Notes: generated by a model not told the origin, from the letters alone. A DNA stretch of 29,421 nt from an uncultured Flavobacterium sp. (GCF_946478785.1 NZ_CAMLDD010000038.1:1-29421), one strand, 5' to 3'. Shown: positions 7,809 through 16,124, counted from the first letter of the stretch. Numbers and translations are program-made.

Positions 7809-8660
7809 ATGAAGCCTAACACACAACAATTAAGCGATTTAACGATCCAAGTAAGAAGAGATATTCTTCGAATGGTACATGCTGTCAACTCAGGTCACCC
7901 AGGTGGTTCACTAGGTTGTACTGAATTTTTGGTAACCTTATACCAAAACATTATGGACCGCAAAGAAGGTTTTGATATGGACGGAATCGGAGAAGATTTA
8001 TTCTTCCTTTCAAACGGACATATTTCTCCTGTATTTTATAGCGTTTTAGCTCGTAGCGGATATTTTCCAGTTTCAGAATTAGCTACTTTCAGATTGCTAA
8101 ACTCTCGTTTACAAGGACATCCAACTACGCATGAAGGATTACCTGGAGTTCGTATTGCTTCTGGTTCATTAGGCCAAGGTTTATCTGTAGCACTTGGAGC
8201 TGCTCAGGCAAAAAAATTAAATGGTGATAATCATATTGTATATACTTTACATGGTGATGGTGAATTGCAGGAAGGTCAAAACTGGGAGGCGATCATGTAT
8301 GCTTCTGCTAAAAAAGTAGACAACCTTATTGCTACTATTGACCTTAACGGAAAACAAATTGATGGTACTACAGACGAAGTTTTAGCAATGGGAAGCATTC
8401 GTGCCAAATTTGAAGCTTTCGACTGGGATGTTATTGATATTACTGAAGGCAACAGCATTGATGCCATACTAGCAGGAATGACTGAAGCTAAAGCCAAAAC
8501 AGGAAAAGGAAAACCAGTTTGTGTTTTATTGCATACTGAAATGGGTAATGGTGTAGATTTCATGATGCACACGCATGCATGGCACGGTAAAGCCCCCAAC
8601 AACGATCAGTTGGCAATTGCTTTAGAACAAAACTATTCTCCAGATCAAATCGATTACTAA
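7809..8660 (+). CDS. Transketolase, N-terminal (thiamine diphosphate-binding) subunit
   Basis: The first half of a split transketolase, which moves two-carbon ketol units between sugar phosphates in the non-oxidative pentose phosphate pathway. The 283 residues cover only the PP domain: H30 in NSGHPGG, LFFLSNGHISPVFY, GSLGQGLSVALG, and the thiamine-diphosphate motif HGDGELQEGQNWEA (148-161). The C-terminal HTHAWHGKAPNN is also typical. The Pyr and C-terminal domains are in the next gene, 70 bp downstream on the same strand. A split enzyme of this kind is common and is not a frameshift: each half has its own stop, start and normal domain boundary. Start is the ATG at 7809. Confidence 0.93.
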   Translation: MKPNTQQLSDLTIQVRRDILRMVHAVNSGHPGGSLGCTEFLVTLYQNIMDRKEGFDMDGIGEDLFFLSNGHISPVFYSVLARSGYFPVSELATFRLLNSRLQGHPTTHEGLPGVRIASGSLGQGLSVALGAAQAKKLNGDNHIVYTLHGDGELQEGQNWEAIMYASAKKVDNLIATIDLNGKQIDGTTDEVLAMGSIRAKFEAFDWDVIDITEGNSIDAILAGMTEAKAKTGKGKPVCVLLHTEMGNGVDFMMHTHAWHGKAPNNDQLAIALEQNYSPDQIDY

Positions 8661-8730
8661 AAAGGTGTACAGTCTCAGTGTGCAGTTTTCAGTTTAAAGC
8701 TAAAACCTTAGCATCTCATAAAATACAAAA

Positions 8731-9684
8731 ATGAAAAAATATACAAATACAGGAAGTAAAGATACCCGCTCTGGTTTTGGAGCAGGAATGACCGAATTAG
8801 GTCAGAAAAACGAAAATGTTGTGGCACTTTGTGCAGATTTAATTGGTTCATTAAAATTTGATGAATTCAAGAAAAACCACCCGGAACGTTTTTTCCAAAT
8901 CGGAATTGCAGAAGCAAACATGATTGGAATCGCTGCAGGTTTAACAATTGGAGGAAAAATTCCTTTTACAGGAACTTTCGCCAACTTTTCGACAGGAAGA
9001 GTTTACGATCAGATTCGTCAATCAGTTGCTTATTCTGATAAAAATGTAAAAATCTGTGCTTCTCACGCTGGTTTAACATTAGGAGAAGATGGAGCTACAC
9101 ACCAAATCTTAGAAGATATTGGTTTAATGAAAATGCTGCCGGGAATGACTGTAATCAACACTTGCGATTACAACCAGACTAAAGCTGCAACATTAGCATT
9201 GGCAGATCATCATGGCCCTGCTTATTTGCGTTTCGGTCGTCCGGTTGTGCCTAATTTCATGCCAGCTGACGAGCCTTTCGTAATTGGAAAAGCAATCTTA
9301 TTAAATGAAGGAACTGATGTAACAATCGTAGCTACAGGACATTTAGTTTGGGAAGCTCTTATCGCTGCTGAAACTCTTGAAGCAAAAGGAATCTCTGCTG
9401 AAGTAATCAACATTCACACGATCAAACCTCTTGACGAAGAAGCAATTCTTAAATCATTGGCAAAAACTAAATGTGTGGTAACTGCTGAAGAGCATAATAT
9501 TCTTGGGGGCCTTGGAGAAAGCATTTCAAGAGTATTAGCTTTAAACACTCCTGCTCCACAAGAATTTGTAGCTGTAAACGATAGTTTTGGTGAGTCCGGA
9601 ACTCCTGAGCAATTAATGGAAAAATACAAATTGAACAATCAGGCGATTGTTGAAGCTGTAGAAAGAGTTATCAAAAGAAAATAA
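8731..9684 (+). CDS. Transketolase, C-terminal (pyrimidine-binding) subunit
   Basis: The partner subunit of the preceding gene, carrying the Pyr domain and the C-terminal domain of transketolase in 317 residues. The catalytic glutamate is E61 in GIAEANMIGIAAG. Other family motifs are TFANFSTGRVYDQIRQSVAY, SHAGLTLGEDGATHQ, PAYLRFGRP, IHTIKPLDEEAI and EEHNILGGLGE. It probably forms a 2+2 complex with the N-terminal subunit. The 70-bp spacer contains degenerate cagt/tcag words and no terminator, so cotranscription is likely. A strong bidirectional terminator follows the stop. A 1-deoxyxylulose-5-phosphate synthase is excluded by the paired N-terminal gene and its motifs. Confidence 0.93.
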   Translation: MKKYTNTGSKDTRSGFGAGMTELGQKNENVVALCADLIGSLKFDEFKKNHPERFFQIGIAEANMIGIAAGLTIGGKIPFTGTFANFSTGRVYDQIRQSVAYSDKNVKICASHAGLTLGEDGATHQILEDIGLMKMLPGMTVINTCDYNQTKAATLALADHHGPAYLRFGRPVVPNFMPADEPFVIGKAILLNEGTDVTIVATGHLVWEALIAAETLEAKGISAEVINIHTIKPLDEEAILKSLAKTKCVVTAEEHNILGGLGESISRVLALNTPAPQEFVAVNDSFGESGTPEQLMEKYKLNNQAIVEAVERVIKRK

Positions 9685-9704
9685 TTTCAATTTTCTTAAT
9701 CATA

Positions 9705-9738
9705 AAAAAACCTCGAAATTCACATTTCGAGGTTTTTT
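9705..9738. terminator. Bidirectional terminator after transketolase
   Basis: A perfect 15-bp stem (9705-9719 with 9724-9738) encloses the loop tcac. The stem ends in A/T runs, so it can stop transcription from both convergent sides. Confidence 0.9.
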
Positions 9739-9754
9739 ATTTAATTTTTTTTAA

Positions 9755-10996
9755 CTAACGTTTTGCTGTTGCAGTAGTAACTTTAGTCGTATTATGATCT
9801 TTATCAAGATGAATCTTTTTTCTGCCTAATGTCTCATAATCATATATATTTACAAGTATCTTTTTCACTCCTGTAGGATCCGATGGATCAGGTACCAATT
9901 CAGTTTTAAGAAATGCAGGAATTCCTTTAGGTTCAGTGTTAAAAAACTCATTAGTATTTGGAGTTGCTGGATCGTCCTCTACATCAAATTTTTCAAATGG
10001 AAAATATTTACTTGGCCCGTAATTTACCTCTTCCCCATTCTCCATAACCCTACCTACTTTTCCGGTTGGTTTTGTAATTTCTAAAAGGGTCGTATACCCA
10101 TCACCATCATCATCTATATCTATAAAATCTGGAACACCATCTTTGTCAGTATCGTCTAAATTTACCGATGCATTAGGATACAATGTTAAATTACGGTAAT
10201 CATATACATAACCATCACCGTTAATATCTTCATCAAAGTCTGAAATACCATCTGAGTCGTGATCAAGTCTTTGTAACTTATATAATTTAAAACTAAAAAC
10301 CAAAGAAGAATAAGACGGAATACTAGCTGAAGCTCCTGAATAGTATCCCAATCCCGAAGGAAGAAACATTACCCCTGCTCCAAAATCAGTATAACTAATT
10401 GTTCCATCATTAGGTTTTACAGTAGCAACCCCTGTTTTAAACTCAGGAAAAGTCTCTGACCAACCCATAACAACTCCAGCTAAATCCATAACAGATTGAG
10501 GATAAACAACTTGTTCAAAAAAAGTTGATTTAATATATGCAGGAACCTTATCTGTTTTAGGCACATTAGTCAAATAACTACCATTATAAGAAGCCAAAAC
10601 TCCATCAGTATTCAAAGGAGACTCTCCTGTTCCTTCTCTTAATACTAAATAATAATATTGATACTTTATTCCATGCAAATCAACATTTTTAGATTTTAAC
10701 TGAGGATAAACAGTAGTCCCTACATTGGCCTTATATGACATAATCGGAAGTTGTGTTGTCGGATCTTCAATAGAATTAATAACGACATCCATATCTTCTG
10801 CATTACCTGGGCTTTGTGTAACAAGAATATAATGTGTATTTAAATATTCATCAATGGTTGCCTTATCCGTATCATACTGTGCTTGATAATCCCTTAATGG
10901 TTCAATTACAACCTCATCATCGTCATCATCTTTATTACAGGAAACCAAGACAGTTCCGGTTATTAGTAAAATAAAAAAATATTTAAATTTATTCAT
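9755..10996 (-). CDS. FKBP-type peptidyl-prolyl isomerase lipoprotein with C-terminal TSP3-like repeats
   Basis: A 413-residue lipoprotein. The signal peptide ends in the lipobox LVSC (C20) followed by N-K and a DDDDDE run. The central region (about 110-242) reads as an FKBP domain: YYYLVLREGTG, GVVMGWSETFPEFKTG and MFLPSGLGYYSG align with the family's VIxGW...G...IPxxLAYG pattern, and LVFSFKLYKLQ is its last strand. Residues 245-302 carry DxDxDG motifs (DHDSDGISD, DINGDGYVYD, DTDKDGVPD, DIDDDGDGY) of the calcium-binding thrombospondin type 3 type. The likely role is folding of exported proteins in the periplasm or at the outer membrane. Whether the isomerase is active is inference. It is divergent to the S4 gene and convergent with transketolase. 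Confidence 0.85.
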   Translation of the reverse strand: MNKFKYFFILLITGTVLVSCNKDDDDDEVVIEPLRDYQAQYDTDKATIDEYLNTHYILVTQSPGNAEDMDVVINSIEDPTTQLPIMSYKANVGTTVYPQLKSKNVDLHGIKYQYYYLVLREGTGESPLNTDGVLASYNGSYLTNVPKTDKVPAYIKSTFFEQVVYPQSVMDLAGVVMGWSETFPEFKTGVATVKPNDGTISYTDFGAGVMFLPSGLGYYSGASASIPSYSSLVFSFKLYKLQRLDHDSDGISDFDEDINGDGYVYDYRNLTLYPNASVNLDDTDKDGVPDFIDIDDDGDGYTTLLEITKPTGKVGRVMENGEEVNYGPSKYFPFEKFDVEDDPATPNTNEFFNTEPKGIPAFLKTELVPDPSDPTGVKKILVNIYDYETLGRKKIHLDKDHNTTKVTTATAKR

Positions 10997-11036
10997 TATT
11001 GTTAATTTTTTAGGTGCGCAAGATACAATATTGATT

Positions 11037-11044
11037 TATTTTTG
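11037..11044 (+). promoter_or_regulatory. Candidate -7 box for the S4-domain gene
   Basis: TATTTTTG matches TAnnTTTG exactly, 31 bp before the chosen ATG. No TTG is seen at the expected -33 position. Confidence 0.35.
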
Positions 11045-11075
11045 TAAAGAATTTAACTCCGATTTTAGAAAAATT

Positions 11076-11465
11076 ATGCGAATAGATAAATACCTCTGGT
11101 GTGTACGATATTACAAGACACGAAATATGGTTACTGAGGCCTGCAAAAAGAACCATGTCACCGTAAATGGTCAGGTAGCAAAACCCTCTAAAGAAGTTTT
11201 TCCTACAGACAGAATTACGTTTAGAAAAGATCAGATTACACAAATTATAACGGTTTTGGATATTCCTGAAAGTCGTGTGGGAGCCAAACTTGTGGACATT
11301 TACAGAAAAAACGAAACTCCTCCTGAGGCTTATGAACATTTAGAACTATTAAAACTATCCAAAGAGCACTATCGCAAAAGCGGTACCGGAAGACCTACAA
11401 AAAAAGACCGCAGGGACATTGACGAGTACGGTAACGAAATTTTTGATGATGAAGAAACAGAGTAA
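11076..11465 (+). CDS. S4-domain RNA-binding protein, Hsp15 (HslR) type
   Basis: A 129-residue cytoplasmic protein with an S4 RNA-binding domain at residues 1-60 (MRIDKYLWCVRYYKTRN...HVTVNGQ...KPSKEV) and a charged C-terminal tail with KSGTGRPTKKDRRD. In E. coli the Hsp15 homologue binds free 50S subunits that still carry nascent chains and helps to recycle them. The ATG at 11076 is chosen because the S4 domain begins exactly there; an upstream in-frame ATG at 11031 would add 15 residues that overlap the promoter-like box. The next gene starts 93 bp downstream after a stretch of repeated aaatctaaaat words. Confidence 0.88.
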   Translation: MRIDKYLWCVRYYKTRNMVTEACKKNHVTVNGQVAKPSKEVFPTDRITFRKDQITQIITVLDIPESRVGAKLVDIYRKNETPPEAYEHLELLKLSKEHYRKSGTGRPTKKDRRDIDEYGNEIFDDEETE

Positions 11466-11558
11466 TTCTAAATTTAAATCCCAACTTCTTTTGAAAAATC
11501 TGAAATTTGAAATCTAAAATCTAAAATTCTTATTTGTATTTTAGCAAAAAAATAAATC

Positions 11559-12059
11559 ATGAGCAAAAACATCATCTTAACCAATCAGGAAATTGAACAT
11601 AAAATAAAGCGCATCGCCTATCAGATTTATGAGACTTTTGTTGATGAAGATGAAGTTGTGATTGCCGGAATCGCTACTAACGGATCTATTTTTGCCGAAA
11701 AAATTGCTTTAGCCTTAAGCAATATATCTACACTTAAAATCTCTTTGTGCGAAGTTATAATAGACAAACAAAACCCTCAATTACCAATACAGACTTCGCT
11801 GACTATAACAGAATACGAAAATAAAGGTCTTGTATTGGTTGATGATGTCTTAAATTCAGGCACAACATTGATCTATGCCGTGCGTCATTTCCTGGACGTT
11901 CCTTTGAAGAAATTCAAAACCGCGGTACTTGTTGACAGAAACCACAAAAAATACCCTGTAAAAGCCGATTTTAAAGGAATTTCACTTTCTACCTCTTTAT
12001 TAGAACATGTCCAGGTTATTTTTGATGAAAACGGAGACGATTATGCTTTTTTAAGCTAA
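11559..12059 (+). CDS. Phosphoribosyltransferase domain protein (PyrR-like)
   Basis: A 166-residue type I phosphoribosyltransferase fold. The PRPP-binding motif is VLVDDVLNSGTT (92-103), and the N-terminal strand VVIAGIATNGSIFAEKIA and the hood loop region LTITEYENKG also fit. The closest familiar relative is PyrR (uracil phosphoribosyltransferase and pyrimidine operon attenuator), but no pyr genes lie nearby, so a regulatory role is not supported. The actual base specificity cannot be read. The 3' end overlaps the convergent aroK gene by 9 bp, with no terminator between them. Confidence 0.85.
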   Translation: MSKNIILTNQEIEHKIKRIAYQIYETFVDEDEVVIAGIATNGSIFAEKIALALSNISTLKISLCEVIIDKQNPQLPIQTSLTITEYENKGLVLVDDVLNSGTTLIYAVRHFLDVPLKKFKTAVLVDRNHKKYPVKADFKGISLSTSLLEHVQVIFDENGDDYAFLS

Positions 12060-12569
12060 TAGTTCCATAATATCCTGAACGGTTTCCTCAATCGTTTTAT
12101 CATCGACAGAAACTTTATGCTGCGCATGGTTGTAATAAAAGCTTCTGTCGAACAAATGTTTCGCAATAAACTCTTTCATTTCTTCCTCATCCATATTTGC
12201 AATCAACGGACGTTTACTTTTATTGTTGACCAGTCTATTATACAAAGTCTCTATTGAAGCCTTTAAATAAACGGAAACAACATCATCTCTTGTTAACAAT
12301 TCATGATTATTGGCATAACATGGGGTTCCGCCACCCAAACCAATTATACTATTTTCTGAAGACTGAAGTAATTCGACAAACATTTCGTGCTCTAATTTTC
12401 GGAAATAAATTTCTCCATGCTGTTCAAAAATTTCATTTATTGACAAATTTGCTCTTTTTTCGATGCATTTATCTAAATCCAAAAACGGAATATTTGTAGT
12501 TTGTGAAAGATTTTGGGCAATTGTAGACTTTCCGCAACCCATATAACCTAATAAGATAATTTTTTTCAT
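12051..12569 (-). CDS. aroK: Shikimate kinase
   Basis: Phosphorylates shikimate at the 3-hydroxyl with ATP, the fifth step of the chorismate pathway. The 172-residue P-loop protein shows Walker A GYMGCGKST (8-16), the shikimate-binding DLDK (D31, D33), R57 in YFRKLE, GLGGGTPC (77-84) and the lid region NKSKRPLI. Start is the ATG at 12569. It is convergent with the phosphoribosyltransferase gene and overlaps its last 9 bp; its 5' side faces the tRNA cluster. Confidence 0.95.
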   Translation of the reverse strand: MKKIILLGYMGCGKSTIAQNLSQTTNIPFLDLDKCIEKRANLSINEIFEQHGEIYFRKLEHEMFVELLQSSENSIIGLGGGTPCYANNHELLTRDDVVSVYLKASIETLYNRLVNNKSKRPLIANMDEEEMKEFIAKHLFDRSFYYNHAQHKVSVDDKTIEETVQDIMELLA

Positions 12570-12640
12570 TTTAATAAAACCCTATAAACTAAGGTATTGT
12601 GAAATTTGGTTAAAAAAAGACAAATTTATAATAAATTTGC

Positions 12641-12672
12641 TTGCAAATAATAAAATAAACTCCTTATATTTG
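12641..12672 (+). promoter_or_regulatory. tRNA cluster promoter
   Basis: TTG at 12641-12643 and the exact -7 box TATATTTG at 12665-12672 are 21 nt apart and lie 23 bp before the first tRNA. This is a good match to the Bacteroidota housekeeping sigma consensus. Confidence 0.7.
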
Positions 12673-12695
12673 CACCCGCGTTCAAGAAACGAAAT

Positions 12696-12768
12696 GACTC
12701 GATAGCTCAGTTGGTAGAGCACATCACTTTTAATGATGGGGTCCTGGGTTCGAGCCCCAGTCGGGTCA
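12696..12768 (+). tRNA. tRNA-Lys(TTT)
   Basis: A 73-nt cloverleaf. The acceptor GACTCGA pairs with TCGGGTC (one G-U), the D stem is GCTC/GAGC, the anticodon stem is CATCA/TGATG with loop CTTTTAA (anticodon TTT), and the T arm is CTGGG-TTCGAGC-CCCAG. CCA is not encoded. Confidence 0.97.
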
Positions 12769-12806
12769 CAAATTTTGTGATTCACAAATTAAATTTCTTG
12801 AAGCAT

Positions 12807-12879
12807 GACTCGATAGCTCAGTTGGTAGAGCACATCACTTTTAATGATGGGGTCCTGGGTTCGAGCCCCAGTCGGGTCA
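12807..12879 (+). tRNA. tRNA-Lys(TTT), identical second copy
   Basis: The 73 nt are identical to the tRNA starting at 12696, with a 38-bp spacer between them. The spacer starts with a cacaaattttgtg palindrome (12767-12779) that overlaps the end of the first copy. CCA is not encoded. Confidence 0.97.
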
Positions 12880-12920
12880 CAAAAGGTCGAGTATTAATTT
12901 ACTTGACCTTTTTATTTTTT

Positions 12921-13003
12921 GGCCATGTGGAGAAACGGTAGACTCGCCATCTTGAGGGGGTGGTGCTCGCAAGGGCGTGAGGGTTCAAATCCCTCCATGG
13001 TCA
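12921..13003 (+). tRNA. tRNA-Leu(GAG)
   Basis: An 83-nt class II tRNA. The acceptor GGCCATG pairs with CATGGTC (one G-U), the anticodon stem is CCATC/GGTGG with loop TTGAGGG (anticodon GAG), there is a long variable arm TGCTCGCAAGGGCGT, and the T arm is GAGGG-TTCAAAT-CCCTC. CCA is not encoded. Confidence 0.95.
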
Positions 13004-13027
13004 CGTTTTTAATTCTTATTTAAAGTA

Positions 13028-13054
13028 AAAACACCTGCAAAACACAGGTGTTTT
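13028..13054 (+). terminator. Terminator of the tRNA cluster
   Basis: aaaacacctg (13028-13037) pairs with caggtgtttt (13045-13054) around a 7-nt loop, 24 bp after tRNA-Leu. The T run is short. Confidence 0.7.
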
Positions 13055-13180
13055 GCATTTATATACACTAATTCAATATCCCCAATTTCACTTAATTAAC
13101 CTGCTATACTTTTTGATTTTTAGCATATCCGGTTTCAAAATAAGTCATATTTAAGAAGATAATATAGATTTTCCAGATAC

Positions 13181-13218
13181 AAAAAGAGCAATAACATCTG
13201 TGTGTCATTGCTCTTTTT
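13181..13218. terminator. Terminator after the SulP gene
   Basis: A 12-bp stem, aaaaagagcaat (13181-13192) with attgctcttttt (13207-13218), lies 25 bp beyond the minus-strand SulP stop and has A/T runs on both ends. Confidence 0.85.
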
Positions 13219-13242
13219 AGCATCCTTATTAAAAAATATTCA

Positions 13243-14781
13243 TTACTCCTTATCCACTGCCACTCTATAGTTCGGGTCATCTATAATACTCACATCTATT
13301 ACTGCCTCGGCATTTTTGAGCAGTTCCCTACAATCAGCACTGAGGTGTTTTAATTCAACTGTTTTTCCTGCCTGACTGTATTTCTTAGTCAGGTTATTTA
13401 AAGCTTCAATAGCAGACATGTCGCTTACACGACTTTCTCTAAAATCAATAATGATTTGATTTGGATCTTCTTTGATATTAAATTTATCCATGAAATTCAT
13501 TACCGATCCGAAGAAAAGAGGACCGTAAATTTCGTAGTGTTTAATTCCTTTCTCATCCATATAAGTTCTTGCGCGGATTCGTTTAGCGCTTTCCCATGCA
13601 AAAACAAGTGCTGAAATAATTACTCCAACAAGAACAGCTAAAGCTAAATTATGCAACAATACAGTAATCATTGCAACCAGGATTCCAATAAAAATATCAT
13701 GTTTTGGCATTTTATTGATAATATTAAAACTAGCCCACTCAAAAGTTCCAAAGGCAACCATTATCATCACACCTACCAGTGCTGCCATAGGAAGTTTGCC
13801 GATTACAGGAGCCCCGAAGAGAATAATTAAAATAATTGTAATAGCAGCAATAATTCCTGATAGCCTTGCTCTTGACCCGGCCGATAGATTCACTAAAGTT
13901 TGCGCAATCATTGGACATCCGCCCATACCGAAAAAGAAACCATTGGTAATATTAGATGCTCCCTGAGCAATACATTCCCTGTTACCATTACCTCTTGTAC
14001 CTGTTATTTCGTCCACTAAATTTAACGTCAATAGTCCTTCAGTGAGACCGACAGCTGCTACTATCATAGAGTAGGGCGCTATTATTTTCAGGGTTTCAAA
14101 ATTCAGAGGAATCTGGGGGATATGAAAAGGAGGAAAACCTCCCTGAACAGAAGCAATATCCTGAACCGTTTTTGTGTTGATATTAAACACAAGCACCAAA
14201 ATAAAAATTATTATTATAGCAACAAGCGAGGAAGGAACAGCCCTAGTAATTTTAGGAAATAAAACAACAATGGCAATGGTTAAGCAAACCAGTCCCAGCA
14301 TAATATAAAGACTTGTTCCCTGAAGCCACACAGTTTCCCCATTAATAATTGTCTTAAATTGCTCCAATTGCGAGAGGAAGATAATTACTGCCAAACCATT
14401 CACAAACCCATACATAACAGGCTGTGGCACGAGTCGGATAAATTTTCCCAACCTGAAAACACCAATCATAATTTGAAAAACTCCTGCCAAAGCTACTGCC
14501 GCCAGAACATATTCAAGACCGTTAGATTTCATAAGAGCAATAAGAACAATAACTGTTGCTCCAGCGCCTCCAGAAACCATTCCCGGCCTTCCACCAAATA
14601 CAGCTGTTATCAATCCGGCTATAAAAGCGGCATACAATCCCATTAAAGGAGGAAAGCCGGCTAAAATTGCAAAGGAAAGTGACTCAGGTATCATGGTCAT
14701 AGCGACGGTTAAACCTGCTAAAATTTCATTTTTGTAATTGACTTTTTGTGAAAAGTCGAATAGATTGTAAACTTTTTTCAT
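13243..14781 (-). CDS. SulP-family inorganic anion transporter
   Basis: An inner-membrane transporter of the SLC26/SulP family, which carries sulfate, bicarbonate or other anions. The N-terminal part has 10-14 hydrophobic segments with the family signatures LAGLTVAMTMIPESLSFAIL, FPPLMGLYAAFIAGL and VSGGAGAT. The C-terminal part (about 420-510) is a cytoplasmic STAS domain (YEIYGPLFFGSV...IIDFRESRVSDMSAIEAL). About 512 residues is normal. The ATG at 14781 (MKKVYNLF) is chosen; an ATG two codons upstream at 14787 is equally possible. No carbonic anhydrase or sulfate-assimilation gene lies next to it, so the substrate is open. Confidence 0.92.
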   Translation of the reverse strand: MKKVYNLFDFSQKVNYKNEILAGLTVAMTMIPESLSFAILAGFPPLMGLYAAFIAGLITAVFGGRPGMVSGGAGATVIVLIALMKSNGLEYVLAAVALAGVFQIMIGVFRLGKFIRLVPQPVMYGFVNGLAVIIFLSQLEQFKTIINGETVWLQGTSLYIMLGLVCLTIAIVVLFPKITRAVPSSLVAIIIIFILVLVFNINTKTVQDIASVQGGFPPFHIPQIPLNFETLKIIAPYSMIVAAVGLTEGLLTLNLVDEITGTRGNGNRECIAQGASNITNGFFFGMGGCPMIAQTLVNLSAGSRARLSGIIAAITIILIILFGAPVIGKLPMAALVGVMIMVAFGTFEWASFNIINKMPKHDIFIGILVAMITVLLHNLALAVLVGVIISALVFAWESAKRIRARTYMDEKGIKHYEIYGPLFFGSVMNFMDKFNIKEDPNQIIIDFRESRVSDMSAIEALNNLTKKYSQAGKTVELKHLSADCRELLKNAEAVIDVSIIDDPNYRVAVDKE

Positions 14782-15370
14782 ATGCATTAATTGTATTGTA
14801 TTACTTTCTATCCACTATCAGAAAACAGAAAAACATACAGATATTATCGGTGTTTTTTAGACTTTGCCTTTCGATTTAAAGAACTTAAATCAAGGAGGAG
14901 TAACTTTAATAAAATATAGTGGTAGTATTATTTTTCATAAGGTATTGCAAAAATATATTTTACAAGACACTTTTACAAACGTACCAATTAAAAATAAACC
15001 ACTTTAAATTTCTAAAACTTTTAGAAGTACCGAGAAAATAAATTAGTCTTCTATAGTCTAAGTTAGTTAGAAACTTCATGAACTTAAGAAATTAATGGTT
15101 TTTTCTTAAAATCTCAGTCAACTCTCTTAAATGTAGAAATCTGAGTTCATTTATAATTCAATCCATAAACTTATGTAGCTTAAAAACAATCCTGATAAAT
15201 TATTACTTCAATCTTTTTTGATGAAAACAGACAAACACATTTTTGTTTTAACAGGAAAATTTGATTAAAAAAATAATTCAAGGCTATTTCTCATGAATCC
15301 ATACTCTTAAAATTTTACATTTTTTCTTACTTATGAGTAATTGAAGAGATATGTTTTTAGAAATAATTAC

Positions 15371-15382
15371 TAAAACGTTTTA
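15371..15382. promoter_or_regulatory. Candidate LacI-type operator palindrome
   Basis: taaaacgtttta is a perfect 12-bp palindrome with a central CG, the layout of LacI-family operators. It lies 134 bp before the first ATG of the cluster. The function is inferred. Confidence 0.35.
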
Positions 15383-15466
15383 TTGAATAAGAATTATTGA
15401 TTTTAATCACTAATTAAGATATAAATTAAAAATATAGCACTTTTTTTATTATTATTGTAAAGCATT

Positions 15467-15481
15467 GATAATTAAATTATC
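15467..15481. promoter_or_regulatory. 15-bp palindrome close to the cluster start
   Basis: gataatt and aattatc are perfect inverted arms around one A, 35 bp before the ATG at 15517. It could be an operator, but an A+T-only sequence like this can also arise by chance. Confidence 0.25.
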
Positions 15482-15516
15482 CATAATAATAATCATATAA
15501 TTTTAATTTATTGCAA

Positions 15517-16077
15517 ATGGAAAGAAGAGAAGCACTTAAAAAGTTTGCTTATTTGATGGGTGGAGCGCTTTCTGCCACAACATTAGGCGTTTTATTTGAA
15601 AGTTTTACTGTATTTGATCCTACAAAAAATACGTATTTTTTTTCAAGTACAGATGAAGAAGTTTTATCTGAATTTGCAGAAATTATTTTGCCCACAACCG
15701 CTGCATCTCCGGGAGCAAAAGCCGCTGGTGTTGGTACATTCATCCCCTTAGTTATTAAAGATTGCTACCCTCCGGATTTGCAACAAGTTTTTAAAAATGG
15801 ATTTGAAGTTATGCTTGCAAAATGTAAAACTAAATTCAATAAAGAATTTCTGAGTCTCAATAACGAAGAGAAAGTTCTGCTAATGAATGAACTAAAACAA
15901 GAGACTATAGATAATAATAAAGAGCCTTCTTTCTTTTTGATTGCCAGAGATTTGACCTTACTAGGCTATTTCTCTTCAGAAATTGGCTGTACAATTGCCC
16001 GAGAATATTTGCCTATTCCTGGAAAATATGACGGTAATGCTGATTATACGCCCGGACAAAAAGCGTGGGCATTATAA
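15517..16077 (+). CDS. Gluconate 2-dehydrogenase subunit 3 family protein (Tat-exported small subunit)
   Basis: The 186-residue small subunit that accompanies a GMC flavoprotein in membrane-associated sugar dehydrogenases (gluconate, glucose and glucoside 3-dehydrogenases). The N-terminus carries twin arginines (R3-R4, ERREALKKF) and a hydrophobic stretch AYLMGGALSATTLGVLF, fitting a Tat signal. The mature part shows the family pattern DEEVLSEFAEIILPTTAASPGAKAAGV and ends GQKAWAL. The ATG at 15517 is chosen; a TTG two codons upstream adds nothing. It is the first gene of the cluster, 47 bp before the GMC subunit. In this family the small subunit carries the export signal for both proteins. 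Confidence 0.88.
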   Translation: MERREALKKFAYLMGGALSATTLGVLFESFTVFDPTKNTYFFSSTDEEVLSEFAEIILPTTAASPGAKAAGVGTFIPLVIKDCYPPDLQQVFKNGFEVMLAKCKTKFNKEFLSLNNEEKVLLMNELKQETIDNNKEPSFFLIARDLTLLGYFSSEIGCTIAREYLPIPGKYDGNADYTPGQKAWAL

Positions 16078-16078
16078 G

Positions 16079-16092
16079 TCAAAGCGCTTTCA
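16079..16092. promoter_or_regulatory. CRE-like palindrome between the two dehydrogenase subunits
   Basis: The core aaagcgcttt is a perfect 10-bp palindrome. The extended minus-strand sequence tgaaagcgctttga resembles LacI/CcpA-type catabolite sites. It lies immediately after the small-subunit stop, in the 47-bp gap. The function is inferred. Confidence 0.3.
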
Positions 16093-16124
16093 AATGATTT
16101 TATTAATTCCTAAAAAAGACATTC

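Larger units (their letters stand above)
14782..15516. other. Long A+T-rich gene-free region upstream of the keto-sugar cluster
   Basis: About 735 bp with no credible coding frame on either strand, between the divergent SulP gene and the ten-gene cluster. It holds two short palindromes described separately (15371-15382 and 15467-15481). I found no exact TTG/TAnnTTTG promoter pair for either flanking gene. Confidence 0.7.

Noticed and set aside
8661..8730. cagt/tcag-rich spacer between the transketolase genes as a regulatory RNA
   Set aside because: Short degenerate words only, with no stable hairpin or T run; similar low-complexity text occurs at 11466-11558.
7809..9684. Transketolase broken by a frameshift
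   Set aside because: The two halves end and start at the natural domain boundary with a 70-bp spacer and intact motifs, so it is a normal split enzyme.
11010..11339. 109-codon minus-strand frame
   Set aside because: Antisense to the S4-domain gene and its promoter region, with no recognisable features.
12582..12941. Two small open frames (12582-12785 minus, 12711-12941 plus)
   Set aside because: They are translations of the tRNA-Lys copies and their spacers, a well-known annotation artefact.
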